Assembly: GCA_964615975.1 (NCBI GenBank)
Contig: CAZTTH010000007.1
Coordinates: 1 to 64,000 of the forward strand
DNA from: CAZTTH01 sp964615975
GTDB taxonomy: Bacteria; Verrucomicrobiota; Lentisphaeria; JABSQK01; JAJFLO01
Direction: 5' to 3'
DNA: 64,000 nucleotides
Shown: positions 9,197 through 18,764 of the stretch, piece after piece
How the letters are laid out: each line of letters begins with the position of its first letter
Numbering within the stretch: the first letter of the stretch is position 1
Notes under the pieces: model-generated
Told to the model about the DNA's origin: nothing
Database searches by the model: none
What the model saw: only the letters and a program-made list of their open reading frames with translations
Program-made: the position numbers and the translations under genes

Positions 9197-10402
9197 ATGG
9201 CTGAAAAACTACACATGTCTGCTGGTAAACTGATCGTTTCGGATCATCCCATAATCCCCTTTATAGAAGGCGACGGCACCGGCCCTGATATCTGGCGCGC
9301 GGCAGTGCGGGTTATTGATGCGGCAGTAAAGAAAGCATTTGGCGGCCGCCGCCAGATCGAATGGCTGGAAGTATTAGCTGGGCAGAAAGCCTATGATAAA
9401 ACCGGCAGCTGGTTGCCGGAGGATACCTTGAATGTCTTTCGCGAATATCTGGTTGGGATCAAGGGCCCGTTGACAACTCCTGTAGGCGTCGGGATTCGCA
9501 GTCTTAATGTCACCTTGCGTCAGGTGCTCGATCTCTATGTGTGCCTGCGCCCGATACGTTATTTCAATGGGGTTCCTTCACCGGTAAAACAACCGGAAAA
9601 AATCGCTATGGTAATCTTCCGGGAAAATACTGAGGATGTCTATGCCGGCAAGGAATTAAAGGCCGATAGCAAAGAAGTGAAATCATTGTTGCGATTTTTA
9701 AAGGAACATTACAACTGGGATATCAAGGCGGATTCCGGCATCGGCATCAAGCCAATCAGTAAATCCGGAAGCCAGCGCTTGATTCGCGCGGCCATCGAGT
9801 ATGCCATTCATTATCAGCGTAAAAGTGTTACCCTGGTGCATAAAGGCAATATCATGAAATTTACCGAAGGCGCTTTTCAGGCATGGGGATATGAACTGGC
9901 TAAAGAGGAGTACCCTGATCGATGTGTGAGCTGGGACGATTGTAAAGGCCAGTGTCCACCCGGAAAAATCCTCATCAAGGATTGCATTGCCGATAATTTT
10001 CTCCAACAAATCCTTACTCGTCCCGATGAGTTCGATGTCATTGCCACCATGAATCTTAATGGTGATTATCTCTCTGATGCGCTCGCTGCCCAGGTCGGTG
10101 GGATAGGCATTGCTCCAGGTGGTAATATCAACTATATGACTGGGCATGCAATATTCGAAGCGACCCATGGCACTGCACCCAAATATACCAATCAGGATAA
10201 GGTCAATCCCGGCAGTGTCATACTTTCGGGCGACATGATGTTGCGTTATCTCGGATGGGAGGAAGCCGCCAATTTAATTGTTGCGGGCTTGGAAAACTGT
10301 ATTGCTGATCGTATCGTCACGTATGATTTTGCTCGTTTGATGAGTGGCGCCCGGGAAGTGAAGTGTTCCGAATTCGCCAATGAGATCATTAAGAGGATGT
10401 AG
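9197..10402 (+). CDS. icd: Isocitrate dehydrogenase, NADP-dependent
   Basis: A 401-residue enzyme that oxidatively decarboxylates isocitrate to 2-oxoglutarate in the citric acid cycle. The substrate loop is intact (Ser102, Asn104, Arg108, Arg118 in the SLNVTLRQ region). Ser102 aligns with the serine that AceK phosphorylates in Escherichia coli; no aceK is seen here. The cofactor-specificity residues are of NADP type: Lys329-Tyr330 in TAPKYTNQDKV and Tyr376/Arg380 in TYDFARLM, matching the Lys/Tyr/Tyr/Arg set of the bacterial NADP enzyme. A ribosome binding site (GGAGTGA) precedes the ATG. It is transcribed alone, convergent with apgM. Confidence 0.96.
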   Translation: MAEKLHMSAGKLIVSDHPIIPFIEGDGTGPDIWRAAVRVIDAAVKKAFGGRRQIEWLEVLAGQKAYDKTGSWLPEDTLNVFREYLVGIKGPLTTPVGVGIRSLNVTLRQVLDLYVCLRPIRYFNGVPSPVKQPEKIAMVIFRENTEDVYAGKELKADSKEVKSLLRFLKEHYNWDIKADSGIGIKPISKSGSQRLIRAAIEYAIHYQRKSVTLVHKGNIMKFTEGAFQAWGYELAKEEYPDRCVSWDDCKGQCPPGKILIKDCIADNFLQQILTRPDEFDVIATMNLNGDYLSDALAAQVGGIGIAPGGNINYMTGHAIFEATHGTAPKYTNQDKVNPGSVILSGDMMLRYLGWEEAANLIVAGLENCIADRIVTYDFARLMSGAREVKCSEFANEIIKRM

Positions 10403-10457
10403 AAGGAAGGTGTGGATAATTATTAATAGGGTGTTTTTTCTGGATTTAAATACAGTG

Positions 10458-11696
10458 TCAACCTTTAACTCTCCCAGTCTGATAAGCACTCAATGGCAGA
10501 TTCAACACCAAACGCATCAAGCCTTCCCCACGCTGAAATCCCAAAGCGCCGCGCAGAGCCTCTCGTTCTGAATAATGCGTGCAATCATCCCTGAGAATGT
10601 GTCTCCCCCAAATCGCGAATGGCACTGGATCACGGGTGTGAATTCGCAATCGCACGGGCACCGGATGATCTGGCAGCAGGGCAAAGGTAACCGCTTCACC
10701 CTGCAATTGTTCCATTACCCGTCCCATCAGCCGTCGATCCAGGTCTTCGATTGCCTGCAGTTTCAATTTTAAATCCCCCAAATGGGAACATTCATCCGGC
10801 GCCTCGACATGAACATAGACAAAGTCATGTGTGTCCAATGCGGCTACGGCCGCATCCGCTTTACCTTCATAATTGGTATCAATAAAACCCGTGGCCCCCG
10901 GAACGCGGATAATGTCCATGCCGACGCAGGCGCCCAGGCCGAAAATCACATCCACCGCGCTGATAATGGCGGCTCTTATGCCTCCATACTTTTCAGAAAA
11001 TGACGGCAGACGCGGTTGTGGACCGGGACTCCACAACCAGATCATGTTGGCGGGGCATTTCCGTCCTTGGTTAATCGGATGGGCGGCAAGAAATGACCGT
11101 GTTTCCAGCATCAGGTTATTCAGATATGTCGCAGTGTATCGGGCGGCTGGTGATTCATCCCCCGGTTGCAAGAGAAGATCCGAAATCAGCATTCCCTGTG
11201 ACGCATCGGGTTTTTCGTAGTGTACTTTGTCAGTAAATTGACTGCCATGCAGGAGTAAAAGATTGCGATAGCTTACGCCGGGATAAAAGGTTCGTTCTGT
11301 TGTATTGAAGGTTTTTCCCAAATCGTGCATAAGTTGGCGTGCATCGTCATTGTTTATGTGACCTCCGGAATAATCCACCAGTGTGTCTCCTTCCGCGTAA
11401 ATCAGGTTGCAGCGCCAGGCAATATCATCCTGAGCCATCTTAATTCCCTGACTTAATGCTTCCAGTGGCCCACGTCCGGTATAATGTACTGATGGATCGT
11501 ATCCCAATACTGACATGTTCGCGACATCTGACGAAGTGGGATAGCCTTCTGGAAGAGTTAAAAAAGTCCCGCATGCTCCTTCCTGGGCGATTTTATCCAT
11601 GTGGGGAGTATGAGCATATTCGACGGGAGTTTTACCGCCTAATTCAGGCAATGGTTCATCAGCCATGCCATCGGCAAGAAACAAAATGGTTTTCAT
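10458..11696 (-). CDS. apgM: Cofactor-independent phosphoglycerate mutase, archaeal type (ApgM)
   Basis: A 412-residue member of the alkaline-phosphatase superfamily that interconverts 3- and 2-phosphoglycerate in glycolysis without 2,3-bisphosphoglycerate. The N-terminal metal Asp9 (LFLADGMADEP) and the catalytic serine in YPTSSDVANMSVLGYDP (about Ser56) are visible, as is the C-terminal metal cluster region LLPDHPVPVRLRIHT. The family is common in archaea and scattered among bacteria. It differs from the 510-residue bacterial GpmI. It is convergent with icd, and no clear terminator lies in the 55 bases between them. Confidence 0.93.
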   Translation of the reverse strand: MKTILFLADGMADEPLPELGGKTPVEYAHTPHMDKIAQEGACGTFLTLPEGYPTSSDVANMSVLGYDPSVHYTGRGPLEALSQGIKMAQDDIAWRCNLIYAEGDTLVDYSGGHINNDDARQLMHDLGKTFNTTERTFYPGVSYRNLLLLHGSQFTDKVHYEKPDASQGMLISDLLLQPGDESPAARYTATYLNNLMLETRSFLAAHPINQGRKCPANMIWLWSPGPQPRLPSFSEKYGGIRAAIISAVDVIFGLGACVGMDIIRVPGATGFIDTNYEGKADAAVAALDTHDFVYVHVEAPDECSHLGDLKLKLQAIEDLDRRLMGRVMEQLQGEAVTFALLPDHPVPVRLRIHTRDPVPFAIWGRHILRDDCTHYSEREALRGALGFQRGEGLMRLVLNLPLSAYQTGRVKG

Positions 11697-11798
11697 GATT
11701 TCTCGAAAATCTCCGGGGTGAAAATTTTAATTTAGAAATGCTATTTAAACTCGATTCATGGCAAATCATTATAACCGCTGATTAGAAAGTGGATATCC

Positions 11799-11838
11799 TG
11801 CCGCCTCATTTTTCAAGTAAACGACACTTGTGGCGGCA
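11799..11838. promoter_or_regulatory. Stem-loop in the apgM-pdxH divergent spacer
   Basis: A 7-bp outer stem (TGCCGCC at 11799-11805 with GGCGGCA at 11832-11838) encloses an inner CAAGT/ACTTG stem and is followed by TTTTGC. It may be a short regulatory RNA structure or terminator. No gene ends here, so the role is open. Confidence 0.35.
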
Positions 11839-11963
11839 TTTTGCTTCGTGCGTATAACTAATGGATGACCATATATTCACGATCTATTTTACGACGAAAA
11901 GTTTATCGCTGAACATTAGACGAAATTTATTCATATTCACAATTGCAGCAGGAAATTTAACCC

Positions 11964-12593
11964 ATGAACAAAAGTCAGGAATATACATTGAGTGAATTAA
12001 GAGAAACTGATATAGACTCCAACCCGTTCAACCAATTTGCAAAATGGTATGAAGAAGCCAAGAATTCCAGCATTCATGAACCCGAAGCTATGACCCTTGC
12101 CACAGTATCAGCCGAAGGCAAACCCTCCACGCGTCTGGTTCTCCTGCGCGGCCATGGGAGCTCTGGCTTTAGTTTTTATACCAATTATTTGAGTAGAAAG
12201 GGACGAGATCTCGAACTAAATCCCTGGGTTAGCTTGATCTTTTGGTGGGATCGTTTGGAACGACAGGTGCGGATTGATGGCAAGGCAACCAAAATGACCG
12301 ATTCAGAATCCGATGTTTATTTTCACAATCGCCCGCGCGGTCATCAGATCAGCGCCTGGGCATCACCACAAAGTCGCGTCATCACCAATCGAAGCGAACT
12401 GGAGGAGGAAGCAAATGCGATTGCACTTGAATATGAAGATTCCCCGATTCCGCGGCCATCCAACTGGGGCGGATATACTGTGTGGCCGACATCGATTGAA
12501 TTCTGGCAAGGGCGTCCTGATCGCCTTCATGATCGACTGGTGTATCAACGTCAAACCGATAATTCCTGGAAAATAATGCGCCTGGCGCCGTGA
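11964..12593 (+). CDS. pdxH: Pyridoxamine/pyridoxine 5'-phosphate oxidase
   Basis: A 209-residue FMN-dependent oxidase that makes pyridoxal 5'-phosphate, the last step of the DXP-dependent vitamin B6 route and of salvage. Family signatures run through the protein: NPFNQFAKWYEEA (about 21-33), MTLATVSAEGKPSTRLVLLR (43-62), FYTNYLSRKGRDL, WASPQSRVI, and the end WGGYTVWPTSIEFWQGR...RLAP that carries the substrate-binding residues. Length and C-terminus are typical. It is followed after about 65 bases by an epimerase-like gene on the same strand. Confidence 0.95.
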   Translation: MNKSQEYTLSELRETDIDSNPFNQFAKWYEEAKNSSIHEPEAMTLATVSAEGKPSTRLVLLRGHGSSGFSFYTNYLSRKGRDLELNPWVSLIFWWDRLERQVRIDGKATKMTDSESDVYFHNRPRGHQISAWASPQSRVITNRSELEEEANAIALEYEDSPIPRPSNWGGYTVWPTSIEFWQGRPDRLHDRLVYQRQTDNSWKIMRLAP

Positions 12594-12657
12594 TGCGACC
12601 GCTATCATATTTTGCTGACTCATGTGATTATATTTCATCATATGATAATTGGTTCCA

Positions 12658-13512
12658 ATGCACAGAATTCTGATCATCGGCTGTGGAGATTTGGGAATCA
12701 AGTTGGGATTGCTTCTCTGTAGTATGGGTTATGAAGTCTGGGGCGCACGCCGGCATCCTGATGCAATTCCCACTCCAATCCATTCTTTGAAAATCGATTT
12801 GCATGATTCCCTCTGCCTTGATTTACCAGCCTATGACTGGCGGGCGGTTTATATTATTTTAACTGCAGACAATTTTTCGAATGAGGGATATCATCGAACC
12901 TATGTTTTGGGAATACAAAACCTGATCAACAGACTGATCAATCATGAGCGTAGACCACGATTCATATACTTCGTTTCAAGTACCAGTGTCTATGGGCAAA
13001 ATGAGGGTGAATGGGTCGATGAAAACACTCCGGCTATTCCCCGGTCTTTTTCCGGTAAACGATTGCGAGAGGCCGAAGAATTGATATGCTCGTGTGGTAT
13101 CCCGTCGGTTATTGTGAGATTTGGTGGCATTTATGGGCTACAGCGGCTCCGTCTGCTTGAACGGGTGCGAACGACCCAGTCCTACCATACTGCGGATAAA
13201 ACCCACTACCTCAATTTGATCCATGAAACCGATGTCATAGGAATTTTATTACACCTTTTAAAGCTGTCCCACCCAGAATCCCTGTATCTGGGAGTCGATG
13301 GTCAACCCATCCTGACCATTGAACTCATTAAATGGCTGGCTAACCGAATGGGAATAACCCAACTAATTGAAATATTTTCCGATGAGGGGCCGTCATCCTT
13401 TCGTTATCAGAATAACAAACGCTGCCGTAATACCAGATTATTGGAGTCCGGTTATCAGTTTGTGTTTCCGGCTTTTTGTGATGGCTATAATGAAATTCTT
13501 GTGAACTTATAA
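12658..13512 (+). CDS. YeeZ-like NAD(P)-binding sugar-epimerase family protein
   Basis: An extended short-chain dehydrogenase/reductase of about 284 residues. The Rossmann motif ILIIGCGDLGIKLG begins at the ATG at 12658, which I prefer over the TTG at 12649 because it places the glycine motif at the very N-terminus, as in the family. Further on are SSTSVYGQNEGEWVDE, equivalent to the catalytic Ser region, and RFGGIYGLQRLRLLE. The Tyr-x-x-x-Lys motif is not in its usual form; SGKRLREAEE occupies that place, as in YeeZ-type proteins. It may be a divergent oxidoreductase of unknown substrate. The 3' end overlaps the convergent HMCES-like gene by 6 bp. Confidence 0.8.
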   Translation: MHRILIIGCGDLGIKLGLLLCSMGYEVWGARRHPDAIPTPIHSLKIDLHDSLCLDLPAYDWRAVYIILTADNFSNEGYHRTYVLGIQNLINRLINHERRPRFIYFVSSTSVYGQNEGEWVDENTPAIPRSFSGKRLREAEELICSCGIPSVIVRFGGIYGLQRLRLLERVRTTQSYHTADKTHYLNLIHETDVIGILLHLLKLSHPESLYLGVDGQPILTIELIKWLANRMGITQLIEIFSDEGPSSFRYQNNKRCRNTRLLESGYQFVFPAFCDGYNEILVNL

Positions 13513-14202
13513 CAAAGTATTTGAAGTTGGATCTGAAACGGGGAGAATACAATCAGGTTGATTGTAGGAAGGGACATTAACTTTGGAAGTGACGGGATGA
13601 AATACCCAGCCATTACTATCCAGAATTAATTCCTGCAGGTGATCAGTGAGGTCTTCCCGACTTGAATCGAGCCAGAGATTTATTTCTGCTCTGGATCTCA
13701 GCACCAGTGGCATACGATCGTGAATATGCGCCAAGGAGTGTATCGGCGTTGTCGTTATGATGGTAAAACTGTCAATGGTATAGTCTGGTGATGGTTTCCA
13801 GTGATCCCAAAGAGCCGCCATAAACAAAAGATTTCCTGCTGCCAGATGGATATAATGAGGGATTTTTTGCTTTTCTGTGCGTTTCCATTCGTAATAACCG
13901 TCTGCCAATGCAACACATCGCCGTTTCTTTAATAATCCGCGAAAGGAAGGTTTTTCAGTCAGGGTTTCCAGCCGGGCGTTGATCATTTTATTGCCGATGG
14001 ATTCATCATTTGCCCAGGATGGAATCAAACCCCAACGCATTTTCTGCAATTGACGAATGGGTGATGCGGTCAAAACCAACGAATTCATAGTCGGCGCGAT
14101 ATTGAAATTCGGGAGATAATCCTGAGGCAATTCTCCCACTTCAACCGCGGTTTCTTCGGCGATTTGCTGAACTGGTTTTACCAAGGCAAAACGTCCGCAC
14201 AT
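13507..14202 (-). CDS. yedK: SRAP-domain abasic-site processing protein (YedK/HMCES)
   Basis: A 231-residue SOS-response-associated peptidase-fold protein that covalently traps abasic sites in single-stranded DNA through its N-terminal cysteine. All key residues are in place: Cys2 (MCGRFAL), Asn75 (MINARLET), Glu105 (ADGYYEWKR) and His161 (HIHDRMPL), matching Cys2, Asn75, Glu105 and His160 of Escherichia coli YedK. Length is normal. It is a single gene convergent with the epimerase-like gene. Confidence 0.95.
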   Translation of the reverse strand: MCGRFALVKPVQQIAEETAVEVGELPQDYLPNFNIAPTMNSLVLTASPIRQLQKMRWGLIPSWANDESIGNKMINARLETLTEKPSFRGLLKKRRCVALADGYYEWKRTEKQKIPHYIHLAAGNLLFMAALWDHWKPSPDYTIDSFTIITTTPIHSLAHIHDRMPLVLRSRAEINLWLDSSREDLTDHLQELILDSNGWVFHPVTSKVNVPSYNQPDCILPVSDPTSNTLL

Positions 14203-14412
14203 GAGATGTGACTGATCCTTTATTACATTGAGTTTTGGCGATTTTAGTGATAAAATTCAGTAGCTATGGAGAATTAATTTTTTATCCAATTACAAAGATG
14301 ATACTTATAGTGAGGGGTCTTGCTTGCACATTCAATGGAATCACCATCAGCGCCATGTCATTCACTTAGTTTAATTATTTTACTGTAATGGGAATATTAT
14401 AGGCTATAAAGC

Positions 14413-16008
14413 TTACCATATTTTTTCGAATAGAGCTAATTTTTGGCGATTGTGTTCCATGGTCGCAAAGGTTTCAGCAACGAGGATATCTACCGCGGAA
14501 TTCCGTTTGTATATGTCGTCATAACTGAGCGTATTACGGGGAAGAACTATTTCCCAGTCCTTGCCGCCATCGCGTGACCAATCAGATACCATCTCAATAT
14601 GCTGAGTAAATGGGATAAAGACATCGGCGCGAATCTGTCCATCAGACAATGCCACATTGCCTTGCTCAACGACATTATAAAGCAAAATCTTATTTCCGGT
14701 AATACTTGATGCAGTCACCTGAATAATAATTGCGTTTTCTACCTCCACATGGCGGGCATTGACACCGATCAGGATACTGTTTTTTACCGAGCCGGATTCG
14801 ATTCGAGACGAGCACACCAGTGAATTGGCATCAATCTTGATTTCTGTTCCCAGACGACTATCCTGCTGGCGAGAATTTATCCTAAAGAACTGCGCCATGG
14901 CCATAGCTTCAGGATTATCAGGAAAAGTTAGCTTCAGGTTGTTTTGCCGATATAAATGGATTTGACCATAGTCCCACCAATAGCTATCATTGCCGATATC
15001 AACCACTCCGAGTATTTCATTCGAGGCAGATGTTCTCAACACCCTCAATTTAACACGTTGCATGCGCTGAAAATGTTGTGTGGCGACTTCAAGGTTTTCG
15101 CCTTTGGCGCGCATGATTTCCGTGTAGGTAGGCAAATCCAATGTCATCGGCATCCAAAAATGGGGATCCGAATCCAATTTTACTTTTTTATTATCGAGCT
15201 CAGCAGTAAATTCGGATACTAGGGCGTTTAACAAATCATGTGATATGCTGAAGGAACCCAAACTTATGCCGATCCCGTGGTCGATACTAATCACCTTATT
15301 TTTGTTCAACCGCAGAGCGGTGGCATGTGAAACCTTTTCCACCTGAGTGGCATTGCCTTGGTCGTTGACCGTCAGTATTCCATATTTTTCCAGAGCTAAT
15401 GTCTGCCATTGTGATTCATCCGGCATGGGAATCAACCGACAAAGGATGTCCACAGGATGGGAAGGGGTATAGGGTGTCGGCAGAGAAGGGACGAAGATTT
15501 GATCTCCCCAAAAAACCGAGATTCGACCTTTACGCGACGACACATATATTGAGGTCTGCTTGATCACTGCCTCCAGAATGGTGATCGGTACCTGGCGATT
15601 ATCGATGGTGATCAATCCGGGCAGTTTAACCCCCGGTTTGTTGTTGTTTTCACTTCCTGGCAAGGGTGCCAGGCGGGTACCTTTGCCAGCCGTATGATAA
15701 ATGGCGATGGCGGCGCCTGCCGCCAGGCGTGAGTTGAGATCGATGCCATGTGTTTGCTGTGACTTTTGTGTCGCTTTGGCAAACGCGTATAGAGTCCCCA
15801 ACCCATTGCCTGCGCCGCCAGGCCAGTCTTCATGGACCACCAGCACCAGGGTATTTGGCGCCAGGATTTGTCCGCGTCCAGCATCCAATCTTTTTTGCCA
15901 ATAAATTTCCTGAGATCGATTGCTGGTGGAAATAATGATCACATCCATACCATTATCGATGCGATTGCAACGATTCATCGATTCGATGTTTTCGAGATGA
16001 TGATTCAT
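14413..16008 (-). CDS. Nucleotidyltransferase-like protein with possible beta-helix C-terminus
   Basis: A 531-residue protein that I do not assign to a named family. The centre has a sugar-nucleotidyltransferase-like phosphate-binding motif, AIYHTAGKGTRLAPLPGS (about residues 101-118), followed by NKPGVKLPG, and later VFWGDQIFVPS, similar to the GD metal motif of such enzymes. The last third (SRIESGSVKNSILIGVNARHV and on) has the hexapeptide-like rhythm of a left-handed beta helix. This fits a pyrophosphorylase making an activated sugar, but the product is unknown. It is the last gene of a minus-strand run after pyrG (74-base spacing). The start could also be the Met at about residue 21. Confidence 0.6.
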   Translation of the reverse strand: MNHHLENIESMNRCNRIDNGMDVIIISTSNRSQEIYWQKRLDAGRGQILAPNTLVLVVHEDWPGGAGNGLGTLYAFAKATQKSQQTHGIDLNSRLAAGAAIAIYHTAGKGTRLAPLPGSENNNKPGVKLPGLITIDNRQVPITILEAVIKQTSIYVSSRKGRISVFWGDQIFVPSLPTPYTPSHPVDILCRLIPMPDESQWQTLALEKYGILTVNDQGNATQVEKVSHATALRLNKNKVISIDHGIGISLGSFSISHDLLNALVSEFTAELDNKKVKLDSDPHFWMPMTLDLPTYTEIMRAKGENLEVATQHFQRMQRVKLRVLRTSASNEILGVVDIGNDSYWWDYGQIHLYRQNNLKLTFPDNPEAMAMAQFFRINSRQQDSRLGTEIKIDANSLVCSSRIESGSVKNSILIGVNARHVEVENAIIIQVTASSITGNKILLYNVVEQGNVALSDGQIRADVFIPFTQHIEMVSDWSRDGGKDWEIVLPRNTLSYDDIYKRNSAVDILVAETFATMEHNRQKLALFEKIW

Positions 16009-16082
16009 TGGGCGGTTCTTATCAGAACTTGGTGTTATGGATAAAACAAAAGAAATTAGTGAATTTTAATGAGAAGGAGATA

Positions 16083-17729
16083 TTACGCTAGCTTTTGGCT
16101 TTGATCACGATAATTCATGGCAGCAGCAATAAAGCCGGTGAACAATGGGTGTGCTTTCATAGGAGTGGATTGGAATTCGGGATGGAACTGACAGCCTACA
16201 AACCAAGGATGATCTGCTAATTCAACGATTTCAACCAGTGTATCATCTGGTGATACTCCCGAGAATAACAAGCCTTGATCACTTAGCTGAGTTCTGAATT
16301 GGTTATTGAACTCGTAACGATGCCGATGTCGTTCTTGTATGGATTCACTATTATAGACCTTCGCTGCTTTCGAGTCGGTTAATAATTTACAGGGATATGA
16401 TCCCAAGCGCATGGTGCCGCCTTTACCTTTGACTTGTTTTTGGGCATCCATCAAATCGACCACAGGATAAGGAGAATCTTCAGCGAATTCACTGCTGTTT
16501 GCCAACTTCAGACCACAGCAATGCCGTGCGACTTCGATGACTGCGCATTGCATTCCCAGGCAAATTCCAAAGAATGGTATTTTATGTTCGCGCGCATAAC
16601 GAATGACATTTATTTTGCCTTCAATGCCGCGTTGTCCGAAACCACCTGGAACCAGAATTCCATGGACGTTTTTCAGTGCTGCATTGATACTGTTTTTTTC
16701 ACTTTCTTCCGCTTCAATATGGTGCACGTTTACCCGTGTTGAATTGGCGATTCCCGCATGATCTAACGCTTCGAAAACGCTTTTGTAGGCATCCCGAAGA
16801 CTGACATATTTGCCTACCACAGCAATTTCCAATGTTCCTTGCTTGGGACGAATATAATTGGCGACCATGGTTTCCCAGTCTTTGATATTGAGAGAACACA
16901 CATGGAGGTTCAAGAGTTCTAGGATATAGGTATCCAAATCCTGCTTGGCTAATTCGATTGGCACTTCATAAATGCTGTGATCGACATCCTTTTCTTCAAA
17001 GACAAATTCTCTATCGACATTGCAGAACAAAGCCAGTTTTTCCTTGTGCTCTTTTTTTAAGCTTTGTTCGGAACGGCAGATGAGAATATCTGGGATAATG
17101 CCGATTTCACGGAGAATAGCGACGGATTGTTGGGATGGTTTGGTTTTTAATTCTCTTGCCGCTTTGATATAAGGCACCAAGGTTAAATGAATGAATATGG
17201 CATTGCCACGCCCAATCTCATGGCGCATCTGGCGAATCGCTTCCAGAAAAGGCAGGGACTCGATATCACCGACTGTGCCGCCGATTTCGATGAGCGCTAT
17301 ATCCACATCGTTGGCAGCAACAAGGGAACGGATCGCGGCATTGATCTCATCCGTGATATGTGGGATAACTTGAACGGTTTTTCCCAGGTAATCACCATTT
17401 CTTTCCCGGGCAATAACAGAACTGTAGATGCGTCCTGAAGTGTAATTTGATTCACGTTTGCAGGGGATTCCGGTAAATCGTTCGTAATGTCCCAAATCAA
17501 GGTCTGTTTCAGCGCCGTCTTCGGTAACAAATACTTCTCCATGTTGAAATGGTGACATCGTGCCCGGATCAACATTTAGATAGGGGTCTAATTTTTGCAT
17601 GCGAATCCGATAGCCACGACGATTTAAGAGCATCGCGACTGAAGCGGTGGTGATACCTTTTCCCAAGGATGAAACCACTCCTCCAGTTATAAAAATAAAC
17701 TTGACATTCTTTTTCTTTTTTCTTATCAT
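16083..17729 (-). CDS. pyrG: CTP synthase
   Basis: A two-domain enzyme of about 548 residues that aminates UTP to CTP using glutamine. The synthetase domain begins FIFITGGVVSSLGKG with the ATP loop, followed by KLDPYLNVDPGTMSP and ETDLDLGHYERF. The class I glutaminase domain has the nucleophile Cys in FFGICLGMQCAVIE and the His-Glu pair in CQFHPEFQS. A TTG at 17741 is four codons upstream, but the ATG at 17729 (MIRKKKKNVKF) better fits the family. Neighbours on the same strand are an isochorismatase-like gene and a nucleotidyltransferase-like gene. No pyrimidine-sensing leader is visible. Confidence 0.97.
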   Translation of the reverse strand: MIRKKKKNVKFIFITGGVVSSLGKGITTASVAMLLNRRGYRIRMQKLDPYLNVDPGTMSPFQHGEVFVTEDGAETDLDLGHYERFTGIPCKRESNYTSGRIYSSVIARERNGDYLGKTVQVIPHITDEINAAIRSLVAANDVDIALIEIGGTVGDIESLPFLEAIRQMRHEIGRGNAIFIHLTLVPYIKAARELKTKPSQQSVAILREIGIIPDILICRSEQSLKKEHKEKLALFCNVDREFVFEEKDVDHSIYEVPIELAKQDLDTYILELLNLHVCSLNIKDWETMVANYIRPKQGTLEIAVVGKYVSLRDAYKSVFEALDHAGIANSTRVNVHHIEAEESEKNSINAALKNVHGILVPGGFGQRGIEGKINVIRYAREHKIPFFGICLGMQCAVIEVARHCCGLKLANSSEFAEDSPYPVVDLMDAQKQVKGKGGTMRLGSYPCKLLTDSKAAKVYNSESIQERHRHRYEFNNQFRTQLSDQGLLFSGVSPDDTLVEIVELADHPWFVGCQFHPEFQSTPMKAHPLFTGFIAAAMNYRDQSQKLA

Positions 17730-17805
17730 GACTAATGGCAATTAAATAAGTTGAATTCCCAACCCGCCGTGATTTGGGAATGAAATTTATAAGGTGGTTT
17801 TACGA

Positions 17806-18363
17806 TTATTTTATTAACGATAAAAGCGTTTTGAATTTTTCTCCCTCGCCGATTTTAATCCATTCGAATATCATCATTTCGGTGGTTGAAATGAATGCAC
17901 CGGCTTGTTGGAGTCTCTGTAATCCAATTTGATAATTGAGTAGTTCACGCGAAGAAACAGCATCTGCTATCACGTATACTTTGTAATTTTGCGAAAGAAG
18001 ATCGATAGCGGTTTGGTACACGCATACATGGGTTTCGATACCGGCGATAATGATATGATGTCGATGGAAAGAGCCAAGAAGTTCGCGAAAACGAGGGTCA
18101 CCCCAACAACTAAATGATGACTTGCTGCACACATGACTGGGTTCTATGAATGAAGTCAGATCAGCTATGGTTGGACCTAGTTTTTCCGGACGTTGCTCGG
18201 ATATGAGTACGGGTATTTGAAGTATTTGGGATGCCTTACAGATGCGGACTAAATTTTTCGTCATCGCCTCTTGGTTTAACATAATATTCGCCAATTTGTC
18301 TTGGACATCAATAATCAGGCAAATTGAATCTTCGCTGGTTAACATGGTATTAATATTAGACAA
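17806..18363 (-). CDS. Isochorismatase-like cysteine hydrolase
   Basis: A 185-residue protein of the isochorismatase/nicotinamidase fold. The triad is visible as Asp19 (CLIIDVQDKL), Lys81 (CSKSSFSCW) and Cys114 (AGIETHVCVYQTA), with the non-proline cis-peptide region before it. The family includes YcaC-like hydrolases of unknown substrate; the specific reaction cannot be told. It probably starts at the first Met (18363) or at Met7. It is the first gene of the minus-strand run leading into pyrG, divergent from the sigma factor gene. Confidence 0.85.
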   Translation of the reverse strand: MSNINTMLTSEDSICLIIDVQDKLANIMLNQEAMTKNLVRICKASQILQIPVLISEQRPEKLGPTIADLTSFIEPSHVCSKSSFSCWGDPRFRELLGSFHRHHIIIAGIETHVCVYQTAIDLLSQNYKVYVIADAVSSRELLNYQIGLQRLQQAGAFISTTEMMIFEWIKIGEGEKFKTLLSLIK

Positions 18364-18764
18364 TTCAGGTTAGAATTAAATAAATAGTCACAACCTTGAC
18401 ACTGGATTTACAGCGCAATGGTCACTTTGTGAATGGACGAATTATTTTGTGAACTAGGACATTAAGAAGGCAGAAGTCAATTCCCATCTTGTTAATTGAG
18501 AAAGCTCTAAACTTTAGTCAATGGCAGCGAAAAAAAATAATACTTCTTTGTTAATCGATAATGCCTTGTTTCTTAAAATATCTGTTAGATCGATTGGATT
18601 GATACGTAATCAATCATGATCACTGAAAATTATTCCAAAATAGAGTATCCGATGAAAATGTCCAATTTTAATCGATAATGAGTTCAGCATTTGATGAAGG
18701 AAAAAGGAATTTTTGCCTTAGGTAATTTTATTATATTTTTTAGTCTAGGAGGGAAGATAACATT
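18364..18764. promoter_or_regulatory. Long divergent spacer with a 13-bp direct repeat before the sigma factor gene
   Basis: About 400 AT-rich bases without a gene. The word TTAATCGATAATG occurs twice exactly, at 18551-18563 and 18668-18680, 117 bases apart. Each copy contains the palindrome ATCGAT. It could be a binding site controlling the sigma factor. A strong AGGAGGG ribosome binding site lies at 18747-18753. Confidence 0.4.

Noticed and set aside
9698..10168. Minus-strand ORF of 156 codons within icd
   Set aside because: It lies wholly inside a well-conserved enzyme gene and has no ribosome site or family resemblance.
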